Below, piece after piece: positions 17,926 through 25,392 of a stretch of DNA of 64,000 nucleotides. The position numbers were made by a program, and so were the translations under genes. Where the stretch lies: assembly GCA_029263315.1 (NCBI GenBank), contig JAJCXR010000053.1, positions 310,001 to 374,000 on the forward strand, given 5' to 3'. Position 1 is the first letter of the stretch, and each line of letters starts with the position of its first letter. Source of the DNA: Acidobacteriota bacterium (GTDB lineage Bacteria; Acidobacteriota; Thermoanaerobaculia; Multivoradales; J023). A model generated the notes under the pieces. It was not told where the DNA came from and did no database searches. It saw only the letters and a program-made list of their open reading frames with translations.

Positions 17926-20170
17926 TGCTGTCCGGGTAGCGCAGCTCCAAGACCTCACCGATGGCGTCGATCACCAGACGCCCGCCGTCCGCCAGCCGGC
18001 CGAAGAGTAGCTCGTCGGTGAGCGGGCGCTTGATCTCATCGTCGATGACCCGGGATAGGGGACGGGCCCCGAAGGCGGGGTCGAAGCCTTTGACCGCCAA
18101 CACCTTACGGCCCGCATCGGTGAGCTTGGTTTTGACTTTCTTGGCCCGCAGCTGAACCTCCAGCTGGCTGATGAATTTGTCGACGATCTTCTCCATGACC
18201 TCCGGCGACAGGGGCTCGAACTGCAGGCGGGCGTCCAAGCGGTTGCGGAACTCGGGGCTGAAACCCCGCTCCACGGCCCGTTCTCCAGCCGCCCCTTGGG
18301 TGCCTTCGAGATCACCAAATCCCACCGATCGCCCGGCCAGCTCCCGGGCACCGATGTTGGAGGTCATGAGCAGGATGACTTGACGGAAATCCGCCTGCTT
18401 GCCGTTGGTATCGGTCAGGGTGCCGTGATCCATGACCTGCAAGAGGATGTTGAAGACATCCGGATGGGCCTTCTCGATCTCGTCCAGCAGCAGCACCGCA
18501 TGGGGGCTCTTGGTCACCGCCTCGGTGAGCAGACCACCGCGGTCGTAGCCGACATAACCGGGGGGCGCCCCCACCAGACGGGAGACACTGTGACGCTCCA
18601 TGTACTCGCTCATGTCGAAACGCAGGAAGGTGATGCCCATGACCTCGGCAAGCTGTTTCGCCACCTCCGTCTTGCCGACGCCAGTGGGGCCGGTGAGCAA
18701 GAAGCTGCCGATCGGCTTGTCGGCGTCCCGCAGGCCGGCGCGGGAAACTTTGATCGCACTGACCAGGCGCTCGATGGGGACCTCTTGACCAAAGACCACC
18801 CGCTTGAGCTCCGATTCCAGGAGCTGTAGGCGTTCGCGATCGCCGCCCTTCACCCGACGTTCCGGAATCTGCGCCATGGTCGCCAGAACCTGCTCCAGCT
18901 CCTTGCTGTTGACCTGTTTGCGGCCAGCCAGGGATACCGCAGCCCCCGCTTCGTCCAGCAGATCGATCGCCTTGTCCGGCAAGCGACGGTCCCGCATGTG
19001 GCGTTGGGCCATCTCAGCCGCCCCCCGGATGGCGGGTTTGGTGTAACGCACCTGATGATGCTCTTCATAGCGCTGGCGCAGACCTTCGAAGATTTTCACC
19101 GTCTCCTCCACCGACGGCTCCACCACCTCGACTTTCTGGAACCGACGGGCCAGGGCTTGATCCCGCTGGAAGCTCTGCCGGTACTCTTCCCAGGTGGTGG
19201 CACCGATGCAGCGCAGGCGGCCCCCCTGCAAAGCCGGTTTGAGCAGGTTCGAGGCGTCCATGGTGCCACGCCCGGCGGCGCCGGCACCCACCAGGGTGTG
19301 GATCTCATCGATGAAGAGGATGGGCGCCACCTCCTGCTCCAAGGCGCGTAGCACCATCTTCAGACGGTCTTCGAAGTCGCCTCGGTAGCGGGTTCCCGCC
19401 AGAAGGGCCCCGAGATCGAGACGATACAGCCGGGCATCGCGAAAACGATCGGGCACGTCGCCGGCCGCAATCTTGCGCGCCAGCCCCTCCGCCAAGGCCG
19501 TCTTGCCCACCCCCGGATCGCCGACATAGATGGGGTTGTTCTTGCGCCGCCGTTGCAGGATGTGGAGGGTGCGCAGGATCTCCTTCTCCCGCCCCACCAG
19601 CGGGTCGAGCTTGCCGTCCTTGGCCATGGCGGTCAAGTCCTGGGCGAAATCCGCCAGCTCTCCACCCCCTTGCTGCGTCGCGCCTTCGTCCTCGTCCGCC
19701 ATCACCCGGCGATCGTCGCGCCCCAGGGTGGCCCCGAGCTTCGACGTGCCATGGGCCAAGTACTGCACCACGTCAATGCGGCTCACCCCCTGCTCTTCGA
19801 GGAAGTGCACGGCAAAGGAATCCTCCTCGTAGAACATGGCCACCAAGAGGTCGGCGCCGACCACTTCGTCCTTGCCGCTGCCCTCGACGTGGGCTTGGGA
19901 GCGGGCCAGCACCCGCTGGAAGCCGAGGCTCAGGCGGGGCTCGAAGAGGTCGGCATCCTCCAGTCTCTCGAGCTCGTCGCTGAGAAAGGAGGCGACCCGT
20001 TGGCGCAAGTCCTCGACCTTGGCCCCGGCATGGCGCAGCACCATGGCGGTCTGCTCGTCGAGGGTCAGGGCGTAGAGCAAGTGCTCCAGGCTGGCGTATT
20101 CATGTTGGAGACGGTGTGCTTCGGAGACCGCAACGGTCAACGATATCTGCAAGTCCTGGGACAGATTCAT
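17870..20170 (-). CDS. clpA: ATP-dependent Clp protease ATP-binding subunit ClpA
   Basis: At 766 residues this has the usual ClpA length. The N-terminal Clp-N domain is followed by two AAA+ modules. Module 1 has Walker A GDPGVGKTALAEG near residue 215 and Walker B ILFIDEIHTLVG. Module 2 has GPTGVGKTEVAKQ near 494 and VLLLDEIEKAH. It unfolds proteins and feeds them to ClpP, which is not in this window. The loop that docks on ClpP appears as SVGFGDLEG, with VGF where E. coli ClpA has IGL; VGF is also seen in ClpC. The last 20 residues are a repetitive acidic tail (EDSGREDSSSEDGDS) that other ClpA proteins lack. The adaptor gene clpS lies 34 bp upstream in the same direction, so the two are an operon. 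Confidence 0.95.
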   Translation of the reverse strand: MNLSQDLQISLTVAVSEAHRLQHEYASLEHLLYALTLDEQTAMVLRHAGAKVEDLRQRVASFLSDELERLEDADLFEPRLSLGFQRVLARSQAHVEGSGKDEVVGADLLVAMFYEEDSFAVHFLEEQGVSRIDVVQYLAHGTSKLGATLGRDDRRVMADEDEGATQQGGGELADFAQDLTAMAKDGKLDPLVGREKEILRTLHILQRRRKNNPIYVGDPGVGKTALAEGLARKIAAGDVPDRFRDARLYRLDLGALLAGTRYRGDFEDRLKMVLRALEQEVAPILFIDEIHTLVGAGAAGRGTMDASNLLKPALQGGRLRCIGATTWEEYRQSFQRDQALARRFQKVEVVEPSVEETVKIFEGLRQRYEEHHQVRYTKPAIRGAAEMAQRHMRDRRLPDKAIDLLDEAGAAVSLAGRKQVNSKELEQVLATMAQIPERRVKGGDRERLQLLESELKRVVFGQEVPIERLVSAIKVSRAGLRDADKPIGSFLLTGPTGVGKTEVAKQLAEVMGITFLRFDMSEYMERHSVSRLVGAPPGYVGYDRGGLLTEAVTKSPHAVLLLDEIEKAHPDVFNILLQVMDHGTLTDTNGKQADFRQVILLMTSNIGARELAGRSVGFGDLEGTQGAAGERAVERGFSPEFRNRLDARLQFEPLSPEVMEKIVDKFISQLEVQLRAKKVKTKLTDAGRKVLAVKGFDPAFGARPLSRVIDDEIKRPLTDELLFGRLADGGRLVIDAIGEVLELRYPDSKGSEDSGREDSSSEDGDS

Positions 20171-20204
20171 AGTTGCCTCATGGGACGCTGATCGGGCGTC
20201 GAGA

Positions 20205-20525
20205 TCATTCGCGTTCGAGGGTGAGCTTGAGTGGCATGCCTTGGACCCGCGCTTCGGCGGTCACCTCCGCCACTTTGGTTTCAGCCACTTCAAGGGGGTA
20301 GACCCCGGCGACGCCGACTCCATTGTGATGCACTTGCAGCATGATTTGGGTCGCTTCACCGTGGGATTTGTGAAAGTAGGCCACCAGGACCTCCACCACA
20401 AAAAGGGTCGTGGTGTAGTCGTCATTGTGCAGCAGAACCTTCCACATGCTGGGACGGCGGATGGTCTTCTTCTTGCGAACTGCCAGCTCGCCGTCGAAGT
20501 CGTCTTGATGGCTGCGCTCACTCAT
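20205..20525 (-). CDS. clpS: ATP-dependent Clp protease adaptor ClpS
   Basis: The 106-residue protein has the ClpS core: WKVLLHNDDYTTTLFVVEVL (its NDD and downstream residues bind destabilising N-terminal residues), a middle stretch with MLQVHHNGVGVAGVY, and EVAETKVAEVTAEAR ending in PLKLTLERE. It delivers N-degron substrates to ClpA. The first 25 residues are the flexible arm that enters the ClpA ring. It is the first gene of the clpS-clpA operon. The 237 bp upstream (20526-20762) separate it from a divergent gene and should hold both promoters, but I see no clear box. Confidence 0.95.
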   Translation of the reverse strand: MSERSHQDDFDGELAVRKKKTIRRPSMWKVLLHNDDYTTTLFVVEVLVAYFHKSHGEATQIMLQVHHNGVGVAGVYPLEVAETKVAEVTAEARVQGMPLKLTLERE

Positions 20526-20762
20526 GGAATATAACTATCACGGCTTTGTGGTTTGCGTCATGCCGGTCGTGGCAGGGGCTCGACCACCAAAAGGCTGGTG
20601 GGCGAGGCGGAAGTGATACCATGCCATTGCATAACCCGTCGGCGAGCCCGTTGATTCCCCTTCCTGTGCAGACACCTCCCGCGGCACGGGAAGGTCGGCC
20701 TGTTCTGCCCCTCAGCGGGTGATCGCTCGAGACACCTCACCGTACGGTCCTTGGATGTCCCC

Positions 20763-21833
20763 ATGAAGAAAATCTTGCTTGTCGCTGCGGCCATCGTCGC
20801 TGTCGGCATCGTCTTCCTGCTCCTTCCCTCGCCGATCGATCCCGTCGCCTACACACCGCCGACCCCGCCGCCCATGGAGGGTCCCCTGGCGGCCAATGAC
20901 GACCTGAGGCAAGCGGAAATCTTGGCCCCGGACCTGATCGGCCCCGAGGATGTGGCGGTGGATGCAACAGGCCGTATCTATGGCGGCGGAGTCGACGGGA
21001 GGATCGTCAGAATCACCCTCGACGGCGACGGCCAGCAGCGGCAAGAAGTCTTCGCCGACACCGGCGGTCGGCCATTGGGTTTGCACTTCGATGCCGCCGG
21101 CCGGCTGATCGTCGCCGATGCCCAGGCCGGGCTGCTGCAAATCGACGCCCGAGGCGAGATCACTCCCCTGGTGACGGCAGCGGAGGGCATCGCCTTTCGC
21201 TTCACCGACGACCTGGATATCGCCAGCGACGGTCGCATCTACTTCTCCGACGCCAGCTGGAAGCATGACCATCACCGTTACCTGCACGATCTCCTGGAAG
21301 CCCGGCCCTACGGTCGTCTGCTGCGCTATGACCCGGCCAGCGGCCGCACGGAGGTATTGCTGAACGACCTGTACTTTGCCAACGGCATCGCCCTCTCGCA
21401 GGACGAAGACTTCGTCTTGGTCAACGAAACCTACCGCTATCGCATCACCCGCTATTGGCTGAAAGGTCCGCAGGCCGGGCAGCACGACGTATTCATCGAC
21501 AATCTACCCGGCTTTCCCGACGGTATTTCGAGCAACCGTCGAGGGACCTTTTGGTTGGCCCTCTACACGGTGCGCAACGCCCAAGCCGACCGCTTGCATC
21601 CCCGGCCATTTCTCAAGCGCCAGCTGGCCAAGCTACCGAGGATGTTCTGGCCGAAACCCGCCGCCCACGGTGTCGTTTTGGCCCTCGATGAGGAGGGAAC
21701 CATCCGGCGTAGCTTGCAGGATCCGGGCGGTCAGATCATTCCGCAGGTCACCTCCGCCGAAGAAGCGGCGGACGGCTATCTCTACTTGGGCAATCTCGAG
21801 GGGCGCGGCATCGGACGCCTAGCCCTGCGCTGA
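20763..21833 (+). CDS. Membrane-anchored SMP-30/strictosidine synthase-like beta-propeller protein
   Basis: This 356-residue protein has an N-terminal signal anchor (KKILLVAAAIVAVGIVFLLL) and then a six-bladed propeller pattern. It includes PEDVAVDATGRIYGGGVDGRI, GRLIVADAQAGLL, DLDIASDGRIYFSDASWKH, ANGIALSQDEDFVLVNET and GFPDGISSNRRGTFWLAL. These blocks match the strictosidine synthase-like/APMAP group of calcium-dependent hydrolases, usually lactonases or arylesterases. The true substrate is unknown. A TTG four codons earlier is possible, but the ATG at 20763 directly precedes the Lys-Lys of the signal. It converges on the methyltransferase gene with 28 bp between. Confidence 0.82.
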   Translation: MKKILLVAAAIVAVGIVFLLLPSPIDPVAYTPPTPPPMEGPLAANDDLRQAEILAPDLIGPEDVAVDATGRIYGGGVDGRIVRITLDGDGQQRQEVFADTGGRPLGLHFDAAGRLIVADAQAGLLQIDARGEITPLVTAAEGIAFRFTDDLDIASDGRIYFSDASWKHDHHRYLHDLLEARPYGRLLRYDPASGRTEVLLNDLYFANGIALSQDEDFVLVNETYRYRITRYWLKGPQAGQHDVFIDNLPGFPDGISSNRRGTFWLALYTVRNAQADRLHPRPFLKRQLAKLPRMFWPKPAAHGVVLALDEEGTIRRSLQDPGGQIIPQVTSAEEAADGYLYLGNLEGRGIGRLALR

Positions 21834-21861
21834 GGCCGACCTTTAAGGGACGGTTGGGCGG

Positions 21862-22911
21862 TCAGTGACGGCCGCGTTTTTTGCGTCGACCGCGCTGCAC
21901 CGGCGGTCGTCCCCGGCTGGGCACCGGCGCCGAGTCATCGGTGGGCTCGGCGGACTTCCTCGCCCCCTGGTTGCCGGTATCCCGGGCGTCGCTATCCCCG
22001 GCGGCGCCATCGCGGGCGTCGCCATCCCGGGCGTCGCCATCCCGGGCGGCGCTATCGCGGGCGTTGCTATCCCGGGCGGCGCTATCGCGGGCGTCGCTGT
22101 CCCGGGCGTCGCTGTCCCGGGCGGCGCTACCTCCGGCAACGCCATCGACCGGTTCCGCGGCCGACGACGGAGGTGACTCCGACTTGGCGGGGGCGGCGAC
22201 CACGGCTCCCTTCTCGGCGCGATTTTCCAGCACTTCGGAGGACATCTGATCGGCCTCACCGGCTGATTCGGCGCCGCCTCGAAAGCGGAAGATGAACTCC
22301 TGGAATCCGTTGCGCAGCTGAAAGAGACGCAGGGGTTTGAATCCCTCCATGCGCTGCTCGACATCGCGGGTCACCAGCTTCGAGGCGCCGCTCGCTCCCC
22401 CGTCGGGCAGGGTATAGAACAAGGAATCCTCCCCTTCGATACGGAAGTGGAGCGGCTGCTTGGCGATCGGGGCATTGTTGGAAGCCAGGAGATAGATCAA
22501 CGCCTCCGGCCGACACAACCGCCTCAGTCCGCGGTTGAATTCGACCAACTCCTGACTGTCGAAGTAGTGCAGCAGGTCCCAAGCGATGACGATATCGAAT
22601 TGCTCCTTACCCTTGGGCAAGGCTTCGATGGCGTTCTCGTCGAAGCGGAAAGCATTCGATCTCTGGCTGTTCGCCCCTTGGCCCGAGCAGGCCTGAAACA
22701 GGCCGACCACGGTGACGTTGGAGGTGAAACCGGAAAAGAACTGCACGTTTTCCGTCGACGACGCCCCCAGGTCCAGAAGGCTGACCTCGCCACGTTCTCG
22801 CATTTCGTGACAAATGGCCGCTAGACCGGGAGAGCGATGGGACCCCGTTTCAAGGCCCATGGACGAACCTTGATGCTTCTGCGTTTTGCGGCCTTTGAAA
22901 AACCAACTCAT
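21862..22911 (-). CDS. SAM-dependent methyltransferase-like protein with a repetitive Ala-Arg-Asp tail
   Basis: The 349-residue protein starts at ATG 22911 with a clear AAAAGGTG ribosome site. Residues about 25-190 resemble a class I methyltransferase: SLLDLGASST is the SAM-binding motif I, VVGLFQA follows, and FDIVIAWDLLHYFDSQEL is the motif IV region. The glycine pattern in motif I is weaker than usual (DLGASS rather than DxGxGxG), so activity is uncertain. Residues about 255-310 consist of about ten 5-residue units of the form ARDSD or ARDGD, and the C-terminus is very basic (RGRRKKRGRH). The tail looks disordered, alternates charge and may bind nucleic acid or membrane. It is last in the rhodanese-SufE-SDR operon, 72 bp after the SDR gene. 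Confidence 0.72.
   Translation of the reverse strand: MSWFFKGRKTQKHQGSSMGLETGSHRSPGLAAICHEMRERGEVSLLDLGASSTENVQFFSGFTSNVTVVGLFQACSGQGANSQRSNAFRFDENAIEALPKGKEQFDIVIAWDLLHYFDSQELVEFNRGLRRLCRPEALIYLLASNNAPIAKQPLHFRIEGEDSLFYTLPDGGASGASKLVTRDVEQRMEGFKPLRLFQLRNGFQEFIFRFRGGAESAGEADQMSSEVLENRAEKGAVVAAPAKSESPPSSAAEPVDGVAGGSAARDSDARDSDARDSAARDSNARDSAARDGDARDGDARDGAAGDSDARDTGNQGARKSAEPTDDSAPVPSRGRPPVQRGRRKKRGRH
21973..22137 (-). repeat. Eleven 15-bp tandem units (ARD-x-x repeat)
   Basis: The units share the plus-strand pattern G(T/G)CGC(T/C)(A/G)TC(C/G)CGGGC with a strict 15-bp period, and two neighbouring copies (22093 and 22108) are identical. In the methyltransferase frame they encode ARDSx/ARDGx pentads. 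Read on the plus strand the same DNA gives a collagen-like pattern, which I regard as a shadow. Confidence 0.9.
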
Positions 22912-22983
22912 GTTGACACCTTTTTCACCTACTGCTCACTGCTCGTGCTCACCCTCGGCATCCGTTGTCAACTGCGCCGCACG

Positions 22984-23754
22984 TCAAGTGCGCAGGTGGG
23001 ATGCCCCATTCACGTCGACGATGGTGCCGGTGGCGAAAGCAGCTGCCTCTTCCGCCAAGCAACCCACCCAATATGCCACGTCCGCAGGCGTGGCCAACCG
23101 TCCCAACGGACTCTGGCCCTTCAGCTCCGCCGCCAGCTCCGTCGTCATGTAGTCGCGATCGAGGGCGCTCTCGACAAAACCGGGAGCCACCGCAAAGACC
23201 GAAATCCCGTGCGGTGCCAAGGCCACGGCCAAGGACTGCGTCAAGGCATTGAGCCCCGACTTGCTGGCCCCGTAAGCGGGATTCTGTGGCTCGCCGCGGA
23301 ACGCACCGCGGGAGGAGATATTGATGATTTTGCCGTTCCTCTGCAACATCATATGCTGCGCTGCACAGTAACTGACATTGGCCGGCGCCACCAGATTGAT
23401 GGCCAAAGTTTTTTCCCATTGCGCACACCACGCATCGTAGGAGGCCTCTTGCAAGGCCAAGCGCCGATAGACTCCGGCGTTGTTGACCAGCAGATCGAGT
23501 CGCCCGGCCTCCGTCACCACCTGGGCTACGGCCGAGCGCACCGCCTCCGCATCGCACAGGTCCGCCGTGATCAGCCCGTGTCGACCCCCGTCCGGCGGCG
23601 TTGGCAGCCCGGCGACAACCTCCTGCGCCGCTTGTCGGCGGCGGTGGCAATGCACCCAAACGCTGGCCCCGCGTTCGGCCAACTGCCGACAAATCACCCG
23701 ACCTATGCTGCCGGATCCACCGGTCACCAAGGCTACTTGGCCGTTTAAGCTCAC
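22984..23754 (-). CDS. Short-chain dehydrogenase/reductase (FabG-like SDR)
   Basis: The 256-residue protein has TGGSGSIG (cofactor glycine motif), NNAGVY at about residue 90, INISSRGAF with the catalytic Ser, YGASKSG with Tyr and Lys, and PGFVES. It is a typical NAD(P)-dependent oxidoreductase. The GTG start overlaps the sufE stop in a GTGA, indicating translational coupling, so it probably serves the same pathway as the sulfur-transfer genes, but the substrate is unknown. Confidence 0.9.
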   Translation of the reverse strand: MSLNGQVALVTGGSGSIGRVICRQLAERGASVWVHCHRRRQAAQEVVAGLPTPPDGGRHGLITADLCDAEAVRSAVAQVVTEAGRLDLLVNNAGVYRRLALQEASYDAWCAQWEKTLAINLVAPANVSYCAAQHMMLQRNGKIINISSRGAFRGEPQNPAYGASKSGLNALTQSLAVALAPHGISVFAVAPGFVESALDRDYMTTELAAELKGQSPLGRLATPADVAYWVGCLAEEAAAFATGTIVDVNGASHLRT

Positions 23755-24203
23755 CGCTCACCCGCGCCGCTGGCCAGGCGCCGACGGGCCGCCGAGGCCA
23801 CCATCGACACCATGCCCATGAGCCCCATGCTCTTGCCCATCGAAAGCTCCCGCCCGAACACCTCGTAGACCACGTCGTCGCTGACCGAGGCAACCTCCTC
23901 GAGGGGAGCACCGGAAAGGCCCTCATCGAGGATGACGGCCATCGCCTTGGCAGAAATGCCTTGCGGATTCTCCACCGCGAAATAGAGCTGAAGCCCTCCA
24001 TCATCATGGGGCTGGGCCCACAGGTAGGCCTCCGATTCACAGGCGGGAACCTTGTGCTCTTCGGCGAACGGGCGCTGGGCCACCTCGGGCGGCACCTCGC
24101 GAAAGCGATCGGCGACATCGATCAGTAGGTCAATGCGATCACCGCGGTCCATCCCGGACAGCAAGTCGACCCACTCATCCAGCTTGCCTCCATGCTTGCC
24201 CAT
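23751..24203 (-). CDS. sufE: SufE-family sulfur acceptor
   Basis: This 150-residue protein has the SufE core: DRIDLLIDVADRFREVPPEV, then VPACESEAYLWA with the sulfur-accepting Cys55, then ISAKAMAVILDEGLSGAPLEEV and later MGKSMGLMGMVS. SufE takes persulfide sulfur from a cysteine desulfurase and passes it to Fe-S assembly. Here the immediate neighbour is a rhodanese, 4 bp upstream, and no SufBCDS genes are in view. Such rhodanese-SufE pairs suggest sulfur delivery from thiosulfate or mercaptopyruvate. The longer frame up to 24305 is rejected because it overlaps the rhodanese. Confidence 0.9.
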   Translation of the reverse strand: MGKHGGKLDEWVDLLSGMDRGDRIDLLIDVADRFREVPPEVAQRPFAEEHKVPACESEAYLWAQPHDDGGLQLYFAVENPQGISAKAMAVILDEGLSGAPLEEVASVSDDVVYEVFGRELSMGKSMGLMGMVSMVASAARRRLASGAGER

Positions 24204-24207
24204 AGTT

Positions 24208-25071
24208 CTACTTCTCGATGGGCACGCCCACCAGGTTGCCCCACTCCGTCCAGCTGCCATCATAGTTGCGGACGTTGCGGAAGCCCAGCAGGTAGGTGAG
24301 CACAAACCAAGTATGGCTGCTGCGTTCGCCGATGCGGCAGTAAACCACCAGGTTGCTGTCCGGGGTCAAACCCAGCTCATCTTGGTAGATGCCGCGCAGC
24401 GCTTCGGCATCCTTGAAGGTGCCGTCGGCGGGATCGATGGCGCGGGCCCAAGGCACGTTTTTGGCGCCGGGGATGTGGCCACCGCGCAACGCCCCTTCGT
24501 TGGGATAGTCGGGCATGTGCATACGCTCGCCGCTGAATTCTTCGGGGCTGCGCACATCCACCGTCGGCCGTGCGGCGTCGATATGGGCCAAGACTTGATC
24601 GCGGAAGGCCCGGATCTTCGAGTCATCCCGGCTGGGGGCGTCGTAGGTCGTGGCCTCGAAAGACGGCTTCTGGCGGTCGACGGGGCGTCCCTCTTGTTTC
24701 CACTTGAGGCTGCCACCGTCCATGACTTTGGCGTTGCTGTGGCCGAAGAGCTGGAAGACCCAAAAGGCATAACAGGCCCACCAGTTGTTCTTGTCGCCGT
24801 AGAACACCACCGTCGTTTCCGGCGTGATGCCAATACGGCTCGCCAAGGCGGCAAAGCTCTCGTGGCCGAGGTAGTCACGCCGCAATTGATCGTTCAGATC
24901 ACGGGTCCAATCCACCTCCACGGCACCGGGAATATGACCCGCCGGATAGACCAGAGGGTCTTCGTTGGATTCCACGAAACGGACCGAAGAATCGTCCAGA
25001 TGCTCGGCCACCCACTCGGTCGAAACCAAAACATCGGGGTTTGCATACCCCCGCTCGTCGATGTCTTTCAT
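24208..25071 (-). CDS. Two-domain sulfurtransferase (rhodanese; thiosulfate/3-mercaptopyruvate type)
   Basis: The 287-residue protein has two rhodanese domains. The N-terminal one is inactive in form and includes YPAGHIPGAVEVDW. The C-terminal one has VDVRSPEEFSGE, GGHIPGAKNVPW and the active-site loop VYCRIGERSSHTW with Cys245. The CRIGERS loop is typical of CysA/SseA-type thiosulfate sulfurtransferases. It would move sulfane sulfur to an acceptor such as the adjacent SufE-like protein. It is the first gene of a four-gene operon (rhodanese, sufE, SDR, methyltransferase). Confidence 0.93.
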   Translation of the reverse strand: MKDIDERGYANPDVLVSTEWVAEHLDDSSVRFVESNEDPLVYPAGHIPGAVEVDWTRDLNDQLRRDYLGHESFAALASRIGITPETTVVFYGDKNNWWACYAFWVFQLFGHSNAKVMDGGSLKWKQEGRPVDRQKPSFEATTYDAPSRDDSKIRAFRDQVLAHIDAARPTVDVRSPEEFSGERMHMPDYPNEGALRGGHIPGAKNVPWARAIDPADGTFKDAEALRGIYQDELGLTPDSNLVVYCRIGERSSHTWFVLTYLLGFRNVRNYDGSWTEWGNLVGVPIEK

Positions 25072-25392
25072 CAGTGCCTCCGCAAGGGGTCCTCAATAGG
25101 TAGGCGGCTCGCCGCCCCAGGGGTCGCCTTCGACGCTCATCGCCACTTCAACATCCTGTCACACTCGTCGCTGCTTTGCAGTTTCGTCCATCGATCCCCT
25201 CAGGTCGGCAGGTCGCCCCACTTTCGGCGGTTTCCTGCGCCATCGAGCCGAACGGCGAGCTATACTCTTCAGCTCAGGATACGAGGCCAATCGTACCTTC
25301 TCAGCGTACCTTCTCAGAACGCCTCCGGCACGGTCAGAAGACGCCAGGTGCCGGTCCCTCACCAACCTTTGGAAAGGCCAACGTCGCTTCAG
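25072..25392. other. Divergent intergenic region with a 13-bp tandem duplication
   Basis: The 321 bp between the rhodanese and lytic transglycosylase starts hold no gene. TATACT at 25261-25266 is a likely plus-strand -10 box. CGTACCTTCTCAG occurs twice in perfect tandem at 25292-25304 and 25305-25317, downstream of that box, so it would lie in the transglycosylase 5' leader. Confidence 0.6.

Noticed and set aside
17695..17958. Longer start for the Calx-beta gene overlapping clpA
   Set aside because: The extension is Ala/Thr repeat DNA antisense-free but overlapping the clpA end; the ATG at 17694 has GAGGAG and a signal peptide.
21865..22249. Collagen-like open frame on the plus strand (repeated PGVAIPGG)
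   Set aside because: It is the opposite-strand reading of the 15-bp repeats in the methyltransferase gene, whose own frame has a strong ribosome site and recognisable domain.
24052..25392. N-terminal extension of the lytic transglycosylase to 1075 residues
   Set aside because: The extra 447 residues are antisense to the rhodanese and SufE genes and resemble no protein; a normal start with a hydrophobic signal lies at 25393.
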